Below the pieces are notes generated by a model, which worked only from the letters and a program-made list of their open reading frames with translations, had not been told where the DNA came from and made no database searches. Shown piece by piece: positions 20,600 through 31,508 of a DNA stretch of 64,000 bases. This DNA is from Toxonevra muliebris (Eukaryota; Arthropoda; Insecta; Diptera; Pallopteridae): contig OY829326.1 of NCBI GenBank assembly GCA_963691655.1, positions 86,669,235 through 86,733,234 of the forward strand, in the 5' to 3' direction. The translations under genes and the position numbers were made by a program. Each line of letters opens with the position of its first letter. Positions within the stretch are counted from its first letter, which is position 1.

Positions 20600-21500
20600 A
20601 CACTCAAAAAAACCAACGTTGACGGTGAATCTGTGATTTTCAACGAGGTCTAATATTGTCGTACACTACTGCAATCAAACGTATTAAAAGGGAAGATTTG
20701 CAAAGTATTGTTAGCCGCGAATGTAAAACGCCAATTTAATCCTCTCAATATATTTTGATACCCACGAATCAATATGGTTTGTGGCAACCAACATTGTGAC
20801 TTTCATGCAATAAATGTTAGCGTAAACAAAAACAAAGTTGGAAGTCAGTATACCTTTAATATACTTCAACAAATTTGTTTGAATAATCACCTTATGTGAC
20901 TTTTATGTAATAAATGTGAAAGTAAAATGACTAAGTTGGAAGTAACAAGTTCCTTCCGAACTAGTCCCAAAGTGGATCCTATCAGTATACTTTTAAAATA
21001 CTTCAACAAATTTATTTCAATAATCACCTTATGTGACTTTCATGAAAAAATGTGAACAGAACCCGATTTATTTTTCACCTTTTGTGACCTTTCAGTTTAA
21101 AAAACTGACCACTTTTCAGTTTAAAAAACTACTCATCGCTTTTTTCAAAATGGTCGACGTCCCTTATATGACTTTGGCCTTGTTTTTACATATCACCTTT
21201 TGTGACCTTCATGCGAGAAATGGGAATAGACACCGATTTATCTTTGTAATTATCGAGTGATTTTAGAGGTTAAATACTTTACACGTTAAAAAATACTAAT
21301 CGGCTTTTCAAAATGGCCGACGACTCATCACTTAAGTTTTTTTTTTATCACCTTCGTGTGGTTTTAGAGGTTAAATACTTTTAACGTCAAAGAAACAAAA
21401 TACTCATCGGTTTTTCAAAATGGCCGACGACCCTCATGTGACTTTAGCTTTTTTTTTATTAATAAAAATGTTTAAATTCAAATTTGCACCAGCGACTAAC
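20600..21500. repeat. BEL leader with degenerate tandem repeats
   Basis: Units of about 100 bp carry CAAAATGGCCGACGAC (21311, 21416; related forms near 21147), ATCACCTTxTGTGACTTT and AGAGGTTAAATACTTT. Copies are diverged and unevenly spaced. No ORF is convincing. Position between 5' LTR and pol suggests an expanded leader. Confidence 0.6.
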
Positions 21501-21589
21501 AAATTGTAATATACAAAAAAAACAACTTACGTTATGCCTGATGTCTTTTGCTTTGATGAGTTGCTCCGCTAGAATGGACGCTAGAATAG

Positions 21590-21801
21590 ACGGGTGCTCC
21601 GCTGCCGTAGCGCTTTGTTGTAGTTAAACTAGTGCAATTGACGCGGGTGCTCCGCTGACGTAGCGCTTTGTAGCAGTTTAACTAGTGCAATTGACGCGGG
21701 TGCTCCGCTGACGTAGCGCTTTGCTGTAGTTCAACTAGTGCAATTGACGCGGGTGCTCCGCTGACGTAGCACTTCGTTGTAGTAAAACGCGTTCACTCAA
21801 A
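21590..21801. repeat. 53-bp tandem repeat, four units
   Basis: GCGGGTGCTCCGCTGACGTA starts at about 21590 (first unit, diverged), 21643, 21696 and 21749, a strict 53-bp period. Each full unit ends CTAGTGCAATTGAC. The last unit degenerates into GTTCACTCAAAG. It lies in the BEL leader just inside the 5' LTR. Confidence 0.9.
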
Positions 21802-21970
21802 GTTTTGTGTGCACTGCTGTAGTGGTGCTTCGCTGACGCTTTTGCCTTTTTCTTCGGGTGACCTCTGAAAAACCCTTCCTTCAAGGATGACCTCTGAAAA
21901 CCCTTTTCGTTCTTGCCGCAACGTTCGTTTTTATTTTTTACAAAAAACTCGCTATTAAATCTGGTTCGCG

Positions 21971-22171
21971 TGGACTGTATTGAGACAAAGTATAATTTAT
22001 TTATATAAGTAATGCGCAGTTGCGGCAAGATGTACGTATGTATCACACAACCGTTCACGTCGACAAAAAGAGAATCAATGATATAAAATGGATGCGTTAG
22101 AGATGAAAAAAAGTAGTTTGTGCAAATCACACGATATATTGTAATAGATACAGTCAGGGCTGCACTGAACA
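21971..22171 (-). repeat. BEL 5' LTR
   Basis: A 201-bp segment matching 15693-15892. On the minus strand it runs TGTTCAGTGCAGCCC...CAGTCCA. Shared blocks include CCGTTCACGTCGACAAAAAG and GCGCAGTTGCGGCAAGATGT. An open frame of 145 codons that crosses it is a by-product of the repeats, not a gene. Confidence 0.75.
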
Positions 22172-22980
22172 ACTGGATTAGAAAAAGTGAATGTAATAGA
22201 ACAATTTAAAATGCAGTATTATAAAGAGAAAAACATAAATAGATATAAAAGAAAAACATTAACATCAGTTAGAACTCTTTCCAACACAAGTAATACTTCC
22301 AGTAGCAAAATTAAATTCAATGCTTTAGTCTCTGATTTTTGGAAAAAAAGTTTAGCGGCGAAGTAGGGTAAAAGGGGGTACATTCGCCATTTTTAAAAAT
22401 GTTGTTAGACTAAACTAATAATTTTTTTTAAAAAAATATTTTTTAATTAGAAATTTACATTTATTAGCTTTCATCTGTTAACTTTATGAGTTGATTATCC
22501 AAATGATTTCTATTATTTTTTTGATGATTTTCCAAGTAGTATAAAATGGTGAAAGTGCCCCACTCATGGGCACATTCGTCAAGGGTGTGGAGTGCAACCG
22601 CCAAGAAATAAAATTCAAAGATTTTGATAAAGTAATAGTTATTTTTTTCTTTTATTTTTTTTTCTTGTAGATTATTTTTACATTTTATCAGTCAGAATAT
22701 GTTTTGAGATGTTATGTAAGTTCTACTTATTTTTAATTTAACAAAATTTATTTATAACATAAAGTAACAAAAATATAAATGATTTATTTTTAAAAAATTT
22801 TGTTAAAACATATAAGAAATTCATTTAAAAAAATAAACATTTGTATTCCGGGTTATTGTTTGAGTAGTGACAAATTCAAGTTTAGGATGAAGGTACTTGA
22901 CTAGTAAAGTAAAATTTACAAAGGGTTTGACGTTTCTGGATGGCTGGTTTTTTTTTAGGTCTTATGAAATTTTTTCTTTT
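22172..22980. other. A+T-rich stretch without recognised gene
   Basis: Holds a short open stretch at 22172-22360 (see the entry at 15533), then sequence with GGGGTACATTCGCC and GCCCCACTCATGGGCACATT, and long A+T runs. No element boundary was found. Confidence 0.4.
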
Positions 22981-22984
22981 CAGC

Positions 22985-23209
22985 AGATTTTGATGCTTTT
23001 GAATTATTCAGTTTTACGCCTACCATTGGTAAACTAATGAAAATTTATTGGTTTATTCCAAAATTTAATGTTTTGATGGACATTGGCGACAATGCCCAGA
23101 CTTGCACTTTCATGAATGCCCCTTGCGTAAGCAGTTGAGGCACAAATTCAGACGTTTTGCTTCCTTGAAGCGCAAAGTAGGAGAAAGGTTACCGAATTGG
23201 GTGCAATTG
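22985..23209 (-). pseudogene. BEL-2 gag, third fragment (zinc knuckle)
   Basis: Reading leftwards from 23209: CTQFGNLSPTLRFKEAKRLN, then LCLNCLRKGH, KCKSGHC and CPSKH, the cysteine/histidine region at the end of Pao/BEL Gag. A stop follows RKGHS. The frame joins directly to the second gag fragment once the gypsy element and one ATATA copy are removed, which shows that gypsy landed inside this gag. Confidence 0.75.
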
Positions 23210-23214
23210 TATAT

Positions 23215-23396
23215 TTAGTTTATTTATTATCAAACTAAGCGGAGACGTTGCTCCGTTACAAATTACAAAAACGGAATGATCGAAGATAAAGAAATATAAA
23301 GTTCAGTGTTGTAAAGCTTAAAAATAATATAACATAAATTTCGGTGTTGGAAAGCGTATGTTGAATTTATAATAATTAAAATGATGGTAAGCCACA
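23215..23396 (-). repeat. gypsy 3' LTR
   Basis: 182 bp, starting TGTGGCTTACC on the minus strand and ending AATAAATAAAC plus TAA. Apart from one base near its inner end it is identical to the 5' LTR. The polypurine tract AAGAGGGGAGTA immediately precedes it (23397-23410). Confidence 0.9.
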
Positions 23397-23407
23397 ATAC
23401 TCCCCTC

Positions 23408-26400
23408 TTAGAAACCAGGAAGGGTTGCAATAAAGGCGGGTTTGAGTCTATCGACGGATACTTTAGTTTCTTTGTTGGTAGTTTTGATGACGTAGTACTT
23501 TGGAGTTCGGTGCAGAACTTTGTAAGGACCCTTGTATGGTGCTGAAAGCGATGGCCGTACCGAATCATCCCTCACGAAAACTTGATCGCAAGATTGCAGC
23601 TCAGGGTGGATGAAAACTTTCGGTGTCGTATGCCATGCGGCGTCAACGGGTCGTAGATCCTTCATCACGTGCCTTAATTCGGCGAGCATCTCGTGTTCAC
23701 TGGTCGTAGGTTTATAGTCGACAAACAATTCGGAAGGTAATCGAAGGTTTTCACCATAAACAAACTCTGCCGGTGTTGCCATTAGGTCATCCTTAAAGGT
23801 GCAGCGTAGACCCAATAGTATTAGTGGTAAATACACTGTCCACCTATCAGCGCTGTGACACAAAATAGCCGATTTGAGTGTGCGATGCCATCTCTCAACC
23901 ATCCCATTAGCTTGAGGGTGGTATGGCGTCGTGCGGAGATGGTTAACACCGAGGCGTTGTAATAATTGGCGAAACAGGGTGCTTTCAAACTGCCTACCGA
24001 GATCCGAAGTGATGGTGGCTGGTATGCCGAAGCGGGAAATCCACTCATTGAGCAAGGCCTTCGCTACTGTGGGTGCCGTAATATCAGGGATCGGTATGGC
24101 ATCAGGCCATCGTGTGAACCGATCAATAACTGTAAGGCAGTAGCGTTTTCCTTCAGATAAGGGAAATGGGCCTACAATATCAATGTGAAGATGTGCGAAC
24201 CTTTGAGTGGGTGTATCGCGACGTTGCAATGCGGCTTTGTTGTGGCGGATGACTTTGTTTCGCTGGCACTGGATGCAACTGCGTGCAAAATTTCTGCTAT
24301 CTCGTTGAATTGTAGGCCAGACAAAGCGTTCTGACATGAGGCGCGCTGTAGCTCTCGTACCGGGGTGTGATAGGTCGTGGACTGAATGTAATGCTTGTAA
24401 TCTGAATTTCTTCGTAACGAATGGCCGTACACTTCCAGTTGAGCAGTCACAGTGAACTTTACGCAAACTAGAAGGAAGAGCAAATTGCTTGAGTTTAAGT
24501 GAATGAGTAGTGTTACCTGATATAAACGATTGTAGCTCTTCGTCATTTTCTTGGTCTTCAGCTAACTTGTCGTAGTCAATAGGTGTACGGTCGATTGACT
24601 GAATGCGTGACATCAAGTCAGCTGCTACATTATCCTCGCCTTGCACGTGACGGATGTCCGTAGTTATTTGAGCTATAAAATCGAGTTGTCTCGCTTGGCG
24701 GTCAGACGCTTTATCGAGTCGTTGAGTGAAAGCGTAAATTAATGGTTTATGGTCGGTGTACACGTGGCAATTTCTTCCTTCAACCATGAACCTGAAATGG
24801 CGTAGTGCGAGATACAAAGCTGTCAACTCCCGATCGTATGTGCTGTAACGCGTCTCTGATTTTGAAAATTTATGTGAGAAAAACCCAAGGGGTTGTATGC
24901 AGCCATCAACCACTTGATTAAGAACAGCACCAGCGGCAAAATTTGAGGCATCAACCCAGAGTGATAGTTCCGCGTTCGGGAGAGGATGCGCAAGCATAAC
25001 AGAGTTTGCTAGCTCTTGCTTGCAGGCTTCGAAGAAGTGTTCCGTCTCTTTGGACCATACTAATGGCGTCTGATCATTACGTTTATTAGCTGTTATCATG
25101 GCGAAGAGAGGCCCTTGTGTTTCAAGTGCATGTGGCAAGAATCGGCGATAAAAGTTCAACATTGCTAGAAAGCGTTTCAACTCCTTTGCCACAGTCGGTC
25201 GTTTGAATTTTATAAGTGCGTCTACACGACTAGCCAGAGGTCGAATGCCTTCTTTCGTTATAGAGTGCCCAAGAAATTCCAGCTGCATAACTCCAAACTC
25301 TGATTTCGCTACGTTGATAGTGAGGTTATGTTTTCTTAGACGCTCAAAAACCTGTCGTAGGTGGCTCCGATGTTCCTCAAAAGACTTTGATGCCACACAA
25401 ACGTCGTCCAAATATGTAAAGACGAAATTTAAACCACGGAAGACTTCATTGATGAGACGTTGAAATGTCTGAGCTGCATTTCGCAGGCCGAAGGTCATCT
25501 GCGTAAACTCGTAAAGACCAAAAGGCGTAGTTATTGCAGTTTTGCAGACGTCAGCAGGGTGGAGTGGCACCTGATGGAAGGCTTTCTGCAAGTCGATTTT
25601 CGAGAAAACAGAATTACCTGCCAGAACGTTTGAAAAATCCTGCAGGAATGGTAGTGGGTAACGGTCAGGAACGGTCTGCGCATTTAAGGCGCGGTAGTCT
25701 CCGCAAGGCCTCCAAGATCCGTCTGACTTGCGCACCATATGTAACGGGCTAGCCCAGTTGCTACTCGATGGGCGGCAGATCCCAAGCTTGAGAAGCGACT
25801 CGAATTCAGCACGCGCAGCTGATAACTTCTCTGGTGAAAGCCTGCGTGGGCGTGCAAAAACCGGCTGGCCGTTTGTAATGATCTGGTGAACAATTGTGGA
25901 CTTTGTAGATGAACCGACGGGAGTTGCGCGCGTAATATCGATAAATTCGCGCAAAATGTCTTGAAATTTAGAATCGGCATTAATTGTTTTCACACTAGCA
26001 GTGCTTATATTATCTGTTTTACAAACAGTTCGCAATTCTGTTGTATTATCGCGTAAGGTTTTTCGTTTGAGGTCCACTAAAATGTCAAAATGGCTCAAAA
26101 AATCAGCGCCAATGATAGCGTGAGATACGTCGGCTATCAAAAAATTCCAAACGAATTCGCGTCGTAGATTTAAGTTTAGTTTTAAAAGTCTTTCGCCATA
26201 TATTTTAATAGGCGAACCGTTGGCAGCAAACAATTTGGCTTCGCTAGTATTTGCTCGCGCTGTTTCCGCATTTGGTGGTATAACCGATACGTCGGCACCG
26301 GTATCTATAAAAAAGTCGAGTTTCGATGAAGTATCAAAAATGCGGAGCCGATAATTTTTGACGAAATCAGGTTGCTTGCCTACGCCTGAAATCGTCACAG

Positions 26401-26410
26401 CCGAGCGATC
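23408..26410 (-). CDS. gypsy Pol polyprotein (PR-RT-RNase H-IN)
   Basis: A continuous 1000-codon frame from just after the gag stop. Landmarks: protease DTGADVSV (residue ~32), RT with [11 protein letters not shown], RNase H with [13 protein letters not shown] and [10 protein letters not shown], integrase zinc finger (HDLSHPG ... CIQCQRNKV), and an integrase core with [16 protein letters not shown] and NGMVERWHR (the DDE triad). The end carries a basic GPYKVLHR region, typical of the integrase C-terminus. The frame is the same as gag, and the first Met lies far inside RT (LHMVRKSDG), so the protein must come from translation that started in gag. The stop is TAA at 23408. Confidence 0.92.
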   Translation of the reverse strand, partial: DRSAVTISGVGKQPDFVKNYRLRIFDTSSKLDFFIDTGADVSVIPPNAETARANTSEAKLFAANGSPIKIYGERLLKLNLNLRREFVWNFLIADVSHAIIGADFLSHFDILVDLKRKTLRDNTTELRTVCKTDNISTASVKTINADSKFQDILREFIDITRATPVGSSTKSTIVHQIITNGQPVFARPRRLSPEKLSAARAEFESLLKLGICRPSSSNWASPLHMVRKSDGSWRPCGDYRALNAQTVPDRYPLPFLQDFSNVLAGNSVFSKIDLQKAFHQVPLHPADVCKTAITTPFGLYEFTQMTFGLRNAAQTFQRLINEVFRGLNFVFTYLDDVCVASKSFEEHRSHLRQVFERLRKHNLTINVAKSEFGVMQLEFLGHSITKEGIRPLASRVDALIKFKRPTVAKELKRFLAMLNFYRRFLPHALETQGPLFAMITANKRNDQTPLVWSKETEHFFEACKQELANSVMLAHPLPNAELSLWVDASNFAAGAVLNQVVDGCIQPLGFFSHKFSKSETRYSTYDRELTALYLALRHFRFMVEGRNCHVYTDHKPLIYAFTQRLDKASDRQARQLDFIAQITTDIRHVQGEDNVAADLMSRIQSIDRTPIDYDKLAEDQENDEELQSFISGNTTHSLKLKQFALPSSLRKVHCDCSTGSVRPFVTKKFRLQALHSVHDLSHPGTRATARLMSERFVWPTIQRDSRNFARSCIQCQRNKVIRHNKAALQRRDTPTQRFAHLHIDIVGPFPLSEGKRYCLTVIDRFTRWPDAIPIPDITAPTVAKALLNEWISRFGIPATITSDLGRQFESTLFRQLLQRLGVNHLRTTPYHPQANGMVERWHRTLKSAILCHSADRWTVYLPLILLGLRCTFKDDLMATPAEFVYGENLRLPSELFVDYKPTTSEHEMLAELRHVMKDLRPVDAAWHTTPKVFIHPELQSCDQVFVRDDSVRPSLSAPYKGPYKVLHRTPKYYVIKTTNKETKVSVDRLKPAFIATLPGF

Positions 26411-27217
26411 TTATTGCGAAGTAACTGTTTGCGAAAATGTGCATGGTTCGCGACATTTTGTAGCTTTGTCGCCGAATGTTTTATGGTACCAACAAAAATT
26501 GTTATTTGAAGTACCGGTCTGATGTACCGTTTGCGATCGCGAAGATGATTTCGAACGAGAGCGCCGTTGTTTAACCTTCAAATGCCTTTGCACACTGCGT
26601 GTTAATTCAGCGATTTCACTTTTGAGGTTACTTATTTCGCTACGCGATGAGACAAGGTCAACATTAGCACTATTATGCCAACCTATGGATTCTGCTATAG
26701 AGTCAGCGATTTTCACCTTCTCCGTGAGGGGCACATTAGTTGCAATTATAGCAGCTTGGACATACGGTGGAAGCCGAGTTACCCATAAGTCGTGAAGCAA
26801 GCTGTCGTTAAGCGTAGTGCCAGACACGCGTTTCATCTCGTTGAATAGCTCACTAGGTTTCCGATCACCAAGAGGCATATCCTTGAGAACTCTCTGCAAA
26901 TGGCGTTGTTGGCTGTCGGTAAAATGCTCGGTCAGCTTCAGCTTTAGATACGCAAATTTGTCGTAGACAGGCGCCGCCTCGATAACTGGTTTTAGTTCGA
27001 GAAGCTTGTTTGGCGGTAGACTTGCAAGTACAATATGAAACTTTCTAGAATCGGTTCTTACCAACGAAGCCTCAAACCAGAATTCCAAGGCATAAAAATA
27101 CGCTTCGATGTTTTCGTCGCACAACACGGGCAGTGGGATTTTCGGTGATCCACTGCGGTCATCGAAAAAACTGGAACTACTGCCGGTTGTAATTGTAGCG
27201 CTGCTGTCGAGAGGCAT
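26411..27217 (-). CDS. gypsy Gag with CHCC zinc finger
   Basis: The first ATG is at 27217 (MPLDSSATITTG); 268 codons to TAA at 26411. The N-terminal two thirds resemble the CsRn1-type capsid (VLCDENIEAYFYALEFWF, FTDSQQRHLQRVL, SELFNEMKRV). A basic stretch (KVKQRRSRSKSSSRSQ) precedes CWYHKTFGDKATKCREPC, the CHCC zinc finger. Gag coats RNA and forms particles. The TAA is followed in frame, without a gap, by pol. Confidence 0.9.
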   Translation of the reverse strand: MPLDSSATITTGSSSSFFDDRSGSPKIPLPVLCDENIEAYFYALEFWFEASLVRTDSRKFHIVLASLPPNKLLELKPVIEAAPVYDKFAYLKLKLTEHFTDSQQRHLQRVLKDMPLGDRKPSELFNEMKRVSGTTLNDSLLHDLWVTRLPPYVQAAIIATNVPLTEKVKIADSIAESIGWHNSANVDLVSSRSEISNLKSEIAELTRSVQRHLKVKQRRSRSKSSSRSQTVHQTGTSNNNFCWYHKTFGDKATKCREPCTFSQTVTSQ

Positions 27218-27241
27218 GATGTGCACGTATTTTCAGAAACG

Positions 27242-27256
27242 TGCGGGGTCACCAAT
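27242..27256 (-). promoter_or_regulatory. gypsy primer binding site, tRNA-Trp type
   Basis: Just inside the 5' LTR the minus strand reads TTGGTGACCCCGCACG. TGGTGACCCCG is complementary to the 3' end of tRNA-Trp as used by CsRn1-clade elements. It primes minus-strand cDNA. Confidence 0.8.
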
Positions 27257-27438
27257 TTGGTTTATTTATTATCAAACTAAGCGGAGACGTTGCTCCGTTA
27301 CAAATTACAAAAACGGAATGATCGAAGATAAAGAAATATAAAGTTCAGTGTTGTAAAGCTTAAAAATAATATAACATAAATTTCGGTGTTGGAAAGCGTA
27401 TGTTGAATTTATAATAATTAAAATGATGGTAAGCCACA
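27257..27438 (-). repeat. gypsy 5' LTR
   Basis: 182-bp copy of the 3' LTR with near-complete identity. It contains the promoter of the element by position. TATAT follows at 27439. Confidence 0.9.
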
Positions 27439-27443
27439 TATAT

Positions 27444-27607
27444 AAAATGTTCGTGCGAATCGCAAAACAAGCACGTGGGTGTATTGGATGATGCTACAAG
27501 TGCATGCCGAGAGTGAGAATCAGCAGTTTTTTTTTTCCAGACGCTTTGCGCTGTCACGGTTACCTCCAAATTCTCGAGCAAGCAGCAGCTTTTTCCGAGG
27601 AATGATG
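27444..27607 (-). pseudogene. BEL-2 gag, second fragment
   Basis: On the minus strand: SFLGKSCCLLENLEV, then ALVASSNTPTCLFCDSHEH, a segment with the first zinc-knuckle cysteines of Pao/BEL Gag. At its right end it meets the TSD CCATAGAC of the hAT element and joins in frame to SSSSM of the first fragment. At its left end it meets the gypsy TSD. It is thus the piece of gag between two later insertions. Confidence 0.75.
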
Positions 27608-28276
27608 CCATAGACTAGGGATGTGCGCTTCAATTGCCCTCTGTCGACGTTGTGTGTATGAAGGTGCTAGAAGCGGGGTGTAAATTAAAAGACGAGCGGT
27701 GTTGGTTTTGTTGTGTGTATACATACACATTATTGTTGTTGTTTTGCCAAAAGTACACATAAATGTGTATGTATATGACCAAAAAAAACTAACATATAGA
27801 AGAGAGTACACCAGTGGTGGATACAAACAAATTTTCTGAGGGGATCATAAACATTAAAAATTTGCCATATATTTAGAATTATTATATCAGATATTACTAT
27901 TTTATGTATTTGAACATTTTTCGGGGGAGGGGGAAATTGCCCCATTATCCCCTTGTAACTGCCACTGACTTACACAATTGTGAAGCAGAGTGACCAGATT
28001 TATTTTCACACACAAACTCAACAAAAGGAATTGTCAATAAACTACAAATCATCAACTTCGCCACACTAATGAAGAGAGTAAGCAAATGTAAAAAATACTG
28101 CACAGTGGGACGAGAAAAGCCAACAAGGCATAACAACTGAATTCGTAATTTTGATAAGCAAACATAAAATAAAACCAAATTTAATAATAAAATTTTTAAA
28201 TATATACTGCAATATTATTATTCAATTATATTAGGAAATGGTTCAGTAAATAATCAAATAGATTTTTTAAATTCAA

Positions 28277-30078
28277 TTATTTAGTAAAAGGGATCATTGA
28301 ATGACAGCGTTTATTTGCTATAATTGTCTCTATATTTTGTGTTGAGGCAAGACGCATAACAGTTCCCATGCTAATGTCAGAGAGACGCTTCCTCAGACGC
28401 GACTTGTTTAATTTCATAGATAAGAAAAATTGCTCGCAAGAATAGGTGCTACCAAACATAGCAATGACGTTTGCTGCAAATTTGCGTAAATTTAAAAATT
28501 TTTCAGCGCAAACACTTCTGTAAAAGTCTATAATGCATGATGAATCTTTGTAATTGTTCTTCAAACGCGTATCACTTTGCAAGTCTATAAGTTCCATTTG
28601 CAAATTTTGAGGTGCATTATATGGATCAATAGCAAAGGGCGCAACAAAAATTTCAAATTTTGATTTCAAAGGCTCTAATTCTGCAAATTTTTCTTTAAAC
28701 TGGGTTTCGAGGTCGCCCATTTCTTCACAATATTTAGTAACGTTCAAAGTTACACTTTCCGAAAGTGTTTGAAGGCAAGGAAAGTAGTTAAAAATATTGT
28801 TCTCTAATTGGCGTCTCCACAAAGCTAATTTTTTCCTAAACGCTTCTATTTCGTCGCTCATATTGCATATAAGTTTGTTCCGTCCTAACAAACTGCTGCG
28901 TTATGTCCGTCATGAATGCTAAATCTGCAACCCATTCGGGATCGAGTAGCTCAGGGTACGGCTTGTTTTTTTCCACCTATGATTATAGAAAATAAACCAA
29001 AATAAAATAATACTAAACTATGCTATTGTGCAAAAAATAACCCACCAAAAACACATGTATGTATTTTCTTAACTCGAAAAATCGTTTGAGTGTTGACCCT
29101 CGACTCAACCAGCGGACCTCGGTGTAGTACGGAATATCGGTGTGTTCTGTTCCAGAGAATTCGAGGAAGTCTTTGAACTCACGATGGTTTAACCCGTGAG
29201 CTCGTATAATATTAACACACTTAACTACTACGGACATGACGCTTTGAAACGATATTGATTTTGCGCATAGGGCCTCCTGGTGAATTAAACAGTGAACCGC
29301 AACAAAAGATTCTTTTAAGTTTTCCGCCTCAAGCTTTTGGCGTAATCTAGCAATGTCATCCAGTCATTGCCTTTGCGCCATCAGTCGCAACACATACCAC
29401 TTTTTCCCACGACAAACCCATGCGATCAACGCAGTCCTCAATTGCATTAAAAATGTTAATAGCCTTTGTCGTTCCCTTCATTGGAATTAAATCTAAAAAC
29501 TCCTCTGTTACATTTAGTTCGCCATCCACACCACGTATAAAAACTGCTAGCTGTGCAATATCTGTTACATCAGTACTTTCGTCAACTGCTAGCGATGCTG
29601 CTACAAATGTACCTATTCGCGCTTTCAGCTGTCGCTCGGTGTCTTCTGCCATATCTTGTATATGTCTGCTGACGCTCCACCTTGACAAACATATTGCTTC
29701 ATATCTGGGTAACTCTTTTTTAGACAAAATACCCACAGCTTTCAATATACAACTTTTGAAAAACTTACCGTCCGAAAAAGCATGGTTTGCGCGGGATAGT
29801 TGGAGGGCGATCTCGTAACTTGCACGTACAGCCTCACCACTGCAATGGTCATTTTCCTGCACAATTAAACAGCAACACGAAAAAATCAACCTATATCTAC
29901 TAACAACTGGCCCGTTGTAACTTACCTTTTCAAGATTTGGTTCAATATCCGCATTTAATTTTGAATATATTGCTTTTCTGTCTTCTTCCTTGTACTTGTC
30001 GTACTCAACGCTGTGAAATGTTACATAATGTCTTTTTATATTGTACACTTTGGTTACAATATGCTTTTTGCACACCAA
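28277..30078 (-). pseudogene. hAT transposase (GTF2IRD2/ZBED5-like), two introns, broken
   Basis: Order on the minus strand: a zinc finger CLVCKKHIVTKVYNIKRHY (30070-30010); an intron from GTAAGT (29927) to CAG (29859); RNase H-like core with SLAVDESTDVTDIAQL and VVCVATDGAKAMTG; a one-base shift near 29360; HCLIHQEALCAKS; YYTEVRWLSRGSTLKRFFEL; a second intron (near 29045 to 28978); and the C-terminal dimerisation region FGSTYSCEQFFLSMK. A TAG precedes CLVC, and a small deletion with a frameshift lies near 28890. Family members move DNA by cut and paste. The last 204 codons are open. This copy is inactive. Confidence 0.85.
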
Positions 30079-30769
30079 ACACTAAGACTTCCCCCCATGA
30101 TATCGGCATAAATATTTTAACCCCCCCTCAGAATTAAAAAAAAACATTTTTTCGTTTATAATTACCACTTACCGCATTCATTTTGTACACAAATTATAAA
30201 GTTTCAACCACTGTATTGAGCGCAAAATTTGATAACACGAATAGATCTTTTATTCACACAAAGACTACAATACGAATGAACAATACAATTTGCAATTCCT
30301 CTGTGTTGAGAGATTTCTTGTGTTTCGAATTACAGTTAGAAAAAATCAACAACATTGCATTTAGAGAAATAACACACATCACGATCAGGGCTGTAAAGTT
30401 ACAGAAAATTTCAGCTTCTATCACTTTAAGCTCAAAATCAGCCACCTTATTCATTTAGTCAAAATTTTTCTAAACAATTAACAAATATGATTATAAATGT
30501 TAGAAAAGAAATAGATTTCTGTTTTGTGATTGTATTTACAATAAAATACATTTTGATAATTAAAATAGGATATTTTTGTGAAAAATACAATTTATTACAC
30601 CAAAAGGAAATTTCATTTGTTTTATTTATTCATCTTTTTGTTAATTGTTTGTATAAGTTTGATTATTACTTATAAAAAAGAACATAAATCTATCGCAACT
30701 TTTTCAAATCTACTATTTAAAATATTGAAGTTACAGCCCTGGCTACTTTTGTAGTGCATAGCAGTAAGG

Positions 30770-31087
30770 ATGCCAACTTGTGAGGAATTCCTCCAATTGT
30801 GGGGAATCGACTTCACTTTTAGTTAGTTCTCGGGAATTTGGGAGTGAGATTGTTTTAGTGGGCGACCGAAAATTTTATTTTTTTGTCAATTTGTAGATAT
30901 GAAAAGTATATATTTTTTGTGTAAAACCTTTTATTAATTTTTATTTTTATTATTCTTTAATTTTTGTTAAAAGTATTTGCATACATTACATACATGCATA
31001 AAAGTTGTGATCGTAAACCAAAATATTATTTACTTTTTGTGTTTATTATTAATTGGATCTAAAATATACAGTTGGCATCCCCGATCA
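30770..31087. repeat. Small inverted-repeat insert inside the hAT element
   Basis: AAGGATGCCAACTTG near 30772 is mirrored by CAGTTGGCATCCCC ending near 31083. The interior is A+T-rich without a gene. I could not confirm a TSD, so the limits are approximate. Confidence 0.4.
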
Positions 31088-31508
31088 GCATGTAGCAGTG
31101 CGTTTGCTGCTTCTCTTTTTTTCGATCTCTCAAAGTAACAACCAAGCAGAAAAATTACATATGCATTCAATAATGTAATTAAAGAGTTCCACAATACAAA
31201 GGGAAATGAAAAATCTTTCTTTACCTGGTGAAGCAATTTCTAGGTTTATGAAATCAATCCAAAAAGCATGAGTATAGTATAGCTAAGTACGAAGTTTTCT
31301 TATGCATTCACGTTCAAACTCTCTACAGAGACTAAATCAATAAATTCATACACATATACATACACAAAAGAAATCACATTTGTTCTCTCATACTAGATAC
31401 ACTTCCCCTTAGCACAGCGTTACCCCTCGTCTAGCCCTTATGTGTATAGCATCAGCTCATATGTGTTTTTTGCCCATATGTGTCGAAGTGCACATCCCTA
31501 CCATAGAC

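Larger units (their letters stand above)
15693..22171 (-). mobile_element. Rearranged Pao/BEL LTR retrotransposon
   Basis: Two direct repeats of about 200 bp (15693-15892 and 21971-22171) flank a minus-strand pol of Pao/BEL type. On the minus strand the order is 5' LTR, a leader with tandem repeats, a fragment of protease, RT, RNase H, integrase, then unexpectedly a second protease segment (16147-16745), an A+T-rich 113-bp duplication (landmarks at 15952 and 16065), a GGGTGGTA polypurine tract and the 3' LTR. No convincing gag lies between the LTRs. The element is old: many stops and frameshifts, LTRs differing at numerous sites, no TSD seen. Confidence 0.75.
23215..27438 (-). mobile_element. 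Young Ty3/gypsy retrotransposon, CsRn1-like clade
   Basis: A 4224-bp element with two 182-bp LTRs (23215-23396 and 27257-27438) that differ at one terminal position at most. It is flanked by TATAT (23210-23214 and 27439-27443). On the minus strand: LTR, primer site TGGTGACCCCG (tRNA-Trp type), gag, pol (PR-RT-RH-IN), polypurine tract, LTR. The CHCC Gag zinc finger and tRNA-Trp primer are known marks of the CsRn1 clade. There is no env. Pol is uninterrupted over 996 codons, so the copy could be active, apart from the TAA between gag and pol. Confidence 0.93.
27616..31500 (-). mobile_element. hAT element, 3.9 kb, 8-bp TSD
   Basis: Ends are TAGGGATGTGCGCTTC and the complement of a right end GAAGTGCACATCCCTA, flanked by CCATAGAC at 27608-27615 and 31501-31508. 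It contains a minus-strand transposase with introns (28277-30078). A small inverted-repeat insert lies near its right end. It is inserted in the gag of a BEL element. Confidence 0.92.

Noticed and set aside
21590..21801. CRISPR-like repeat array
   Set aside because: The 53-bp units are contiguous with no unique spacers, and the setting is a eukaryotic retrotransposon leader.
15693..22171. TSD for the BEL element
   Set aside because: Flanks ACGCG and ACTGG do not match, so I cannot claim an intact insertion.
21735..22172. 145-codon minus-strand frame
   Set aside because: It runs through the BEL 5' LTR and the 53-bp repeats and has no protein motif.
23821..25980. Several frames of 64-124 codons on both strands
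   Set aside because: All overlap the intact gypsy pol in other frames and carry no motifs of their own.
29420..29818. 132-codon plus-strand frame
   Set aside because: Exactly antisense to the conserved core of the hAT transposase.
28277..30078. Host gene of GTF2IRD2/ZBED type
   Set aside because: It lies between hAT terminal repeats with an 8-bp TSD and has stops and shifts, so it is the element's own transposase.
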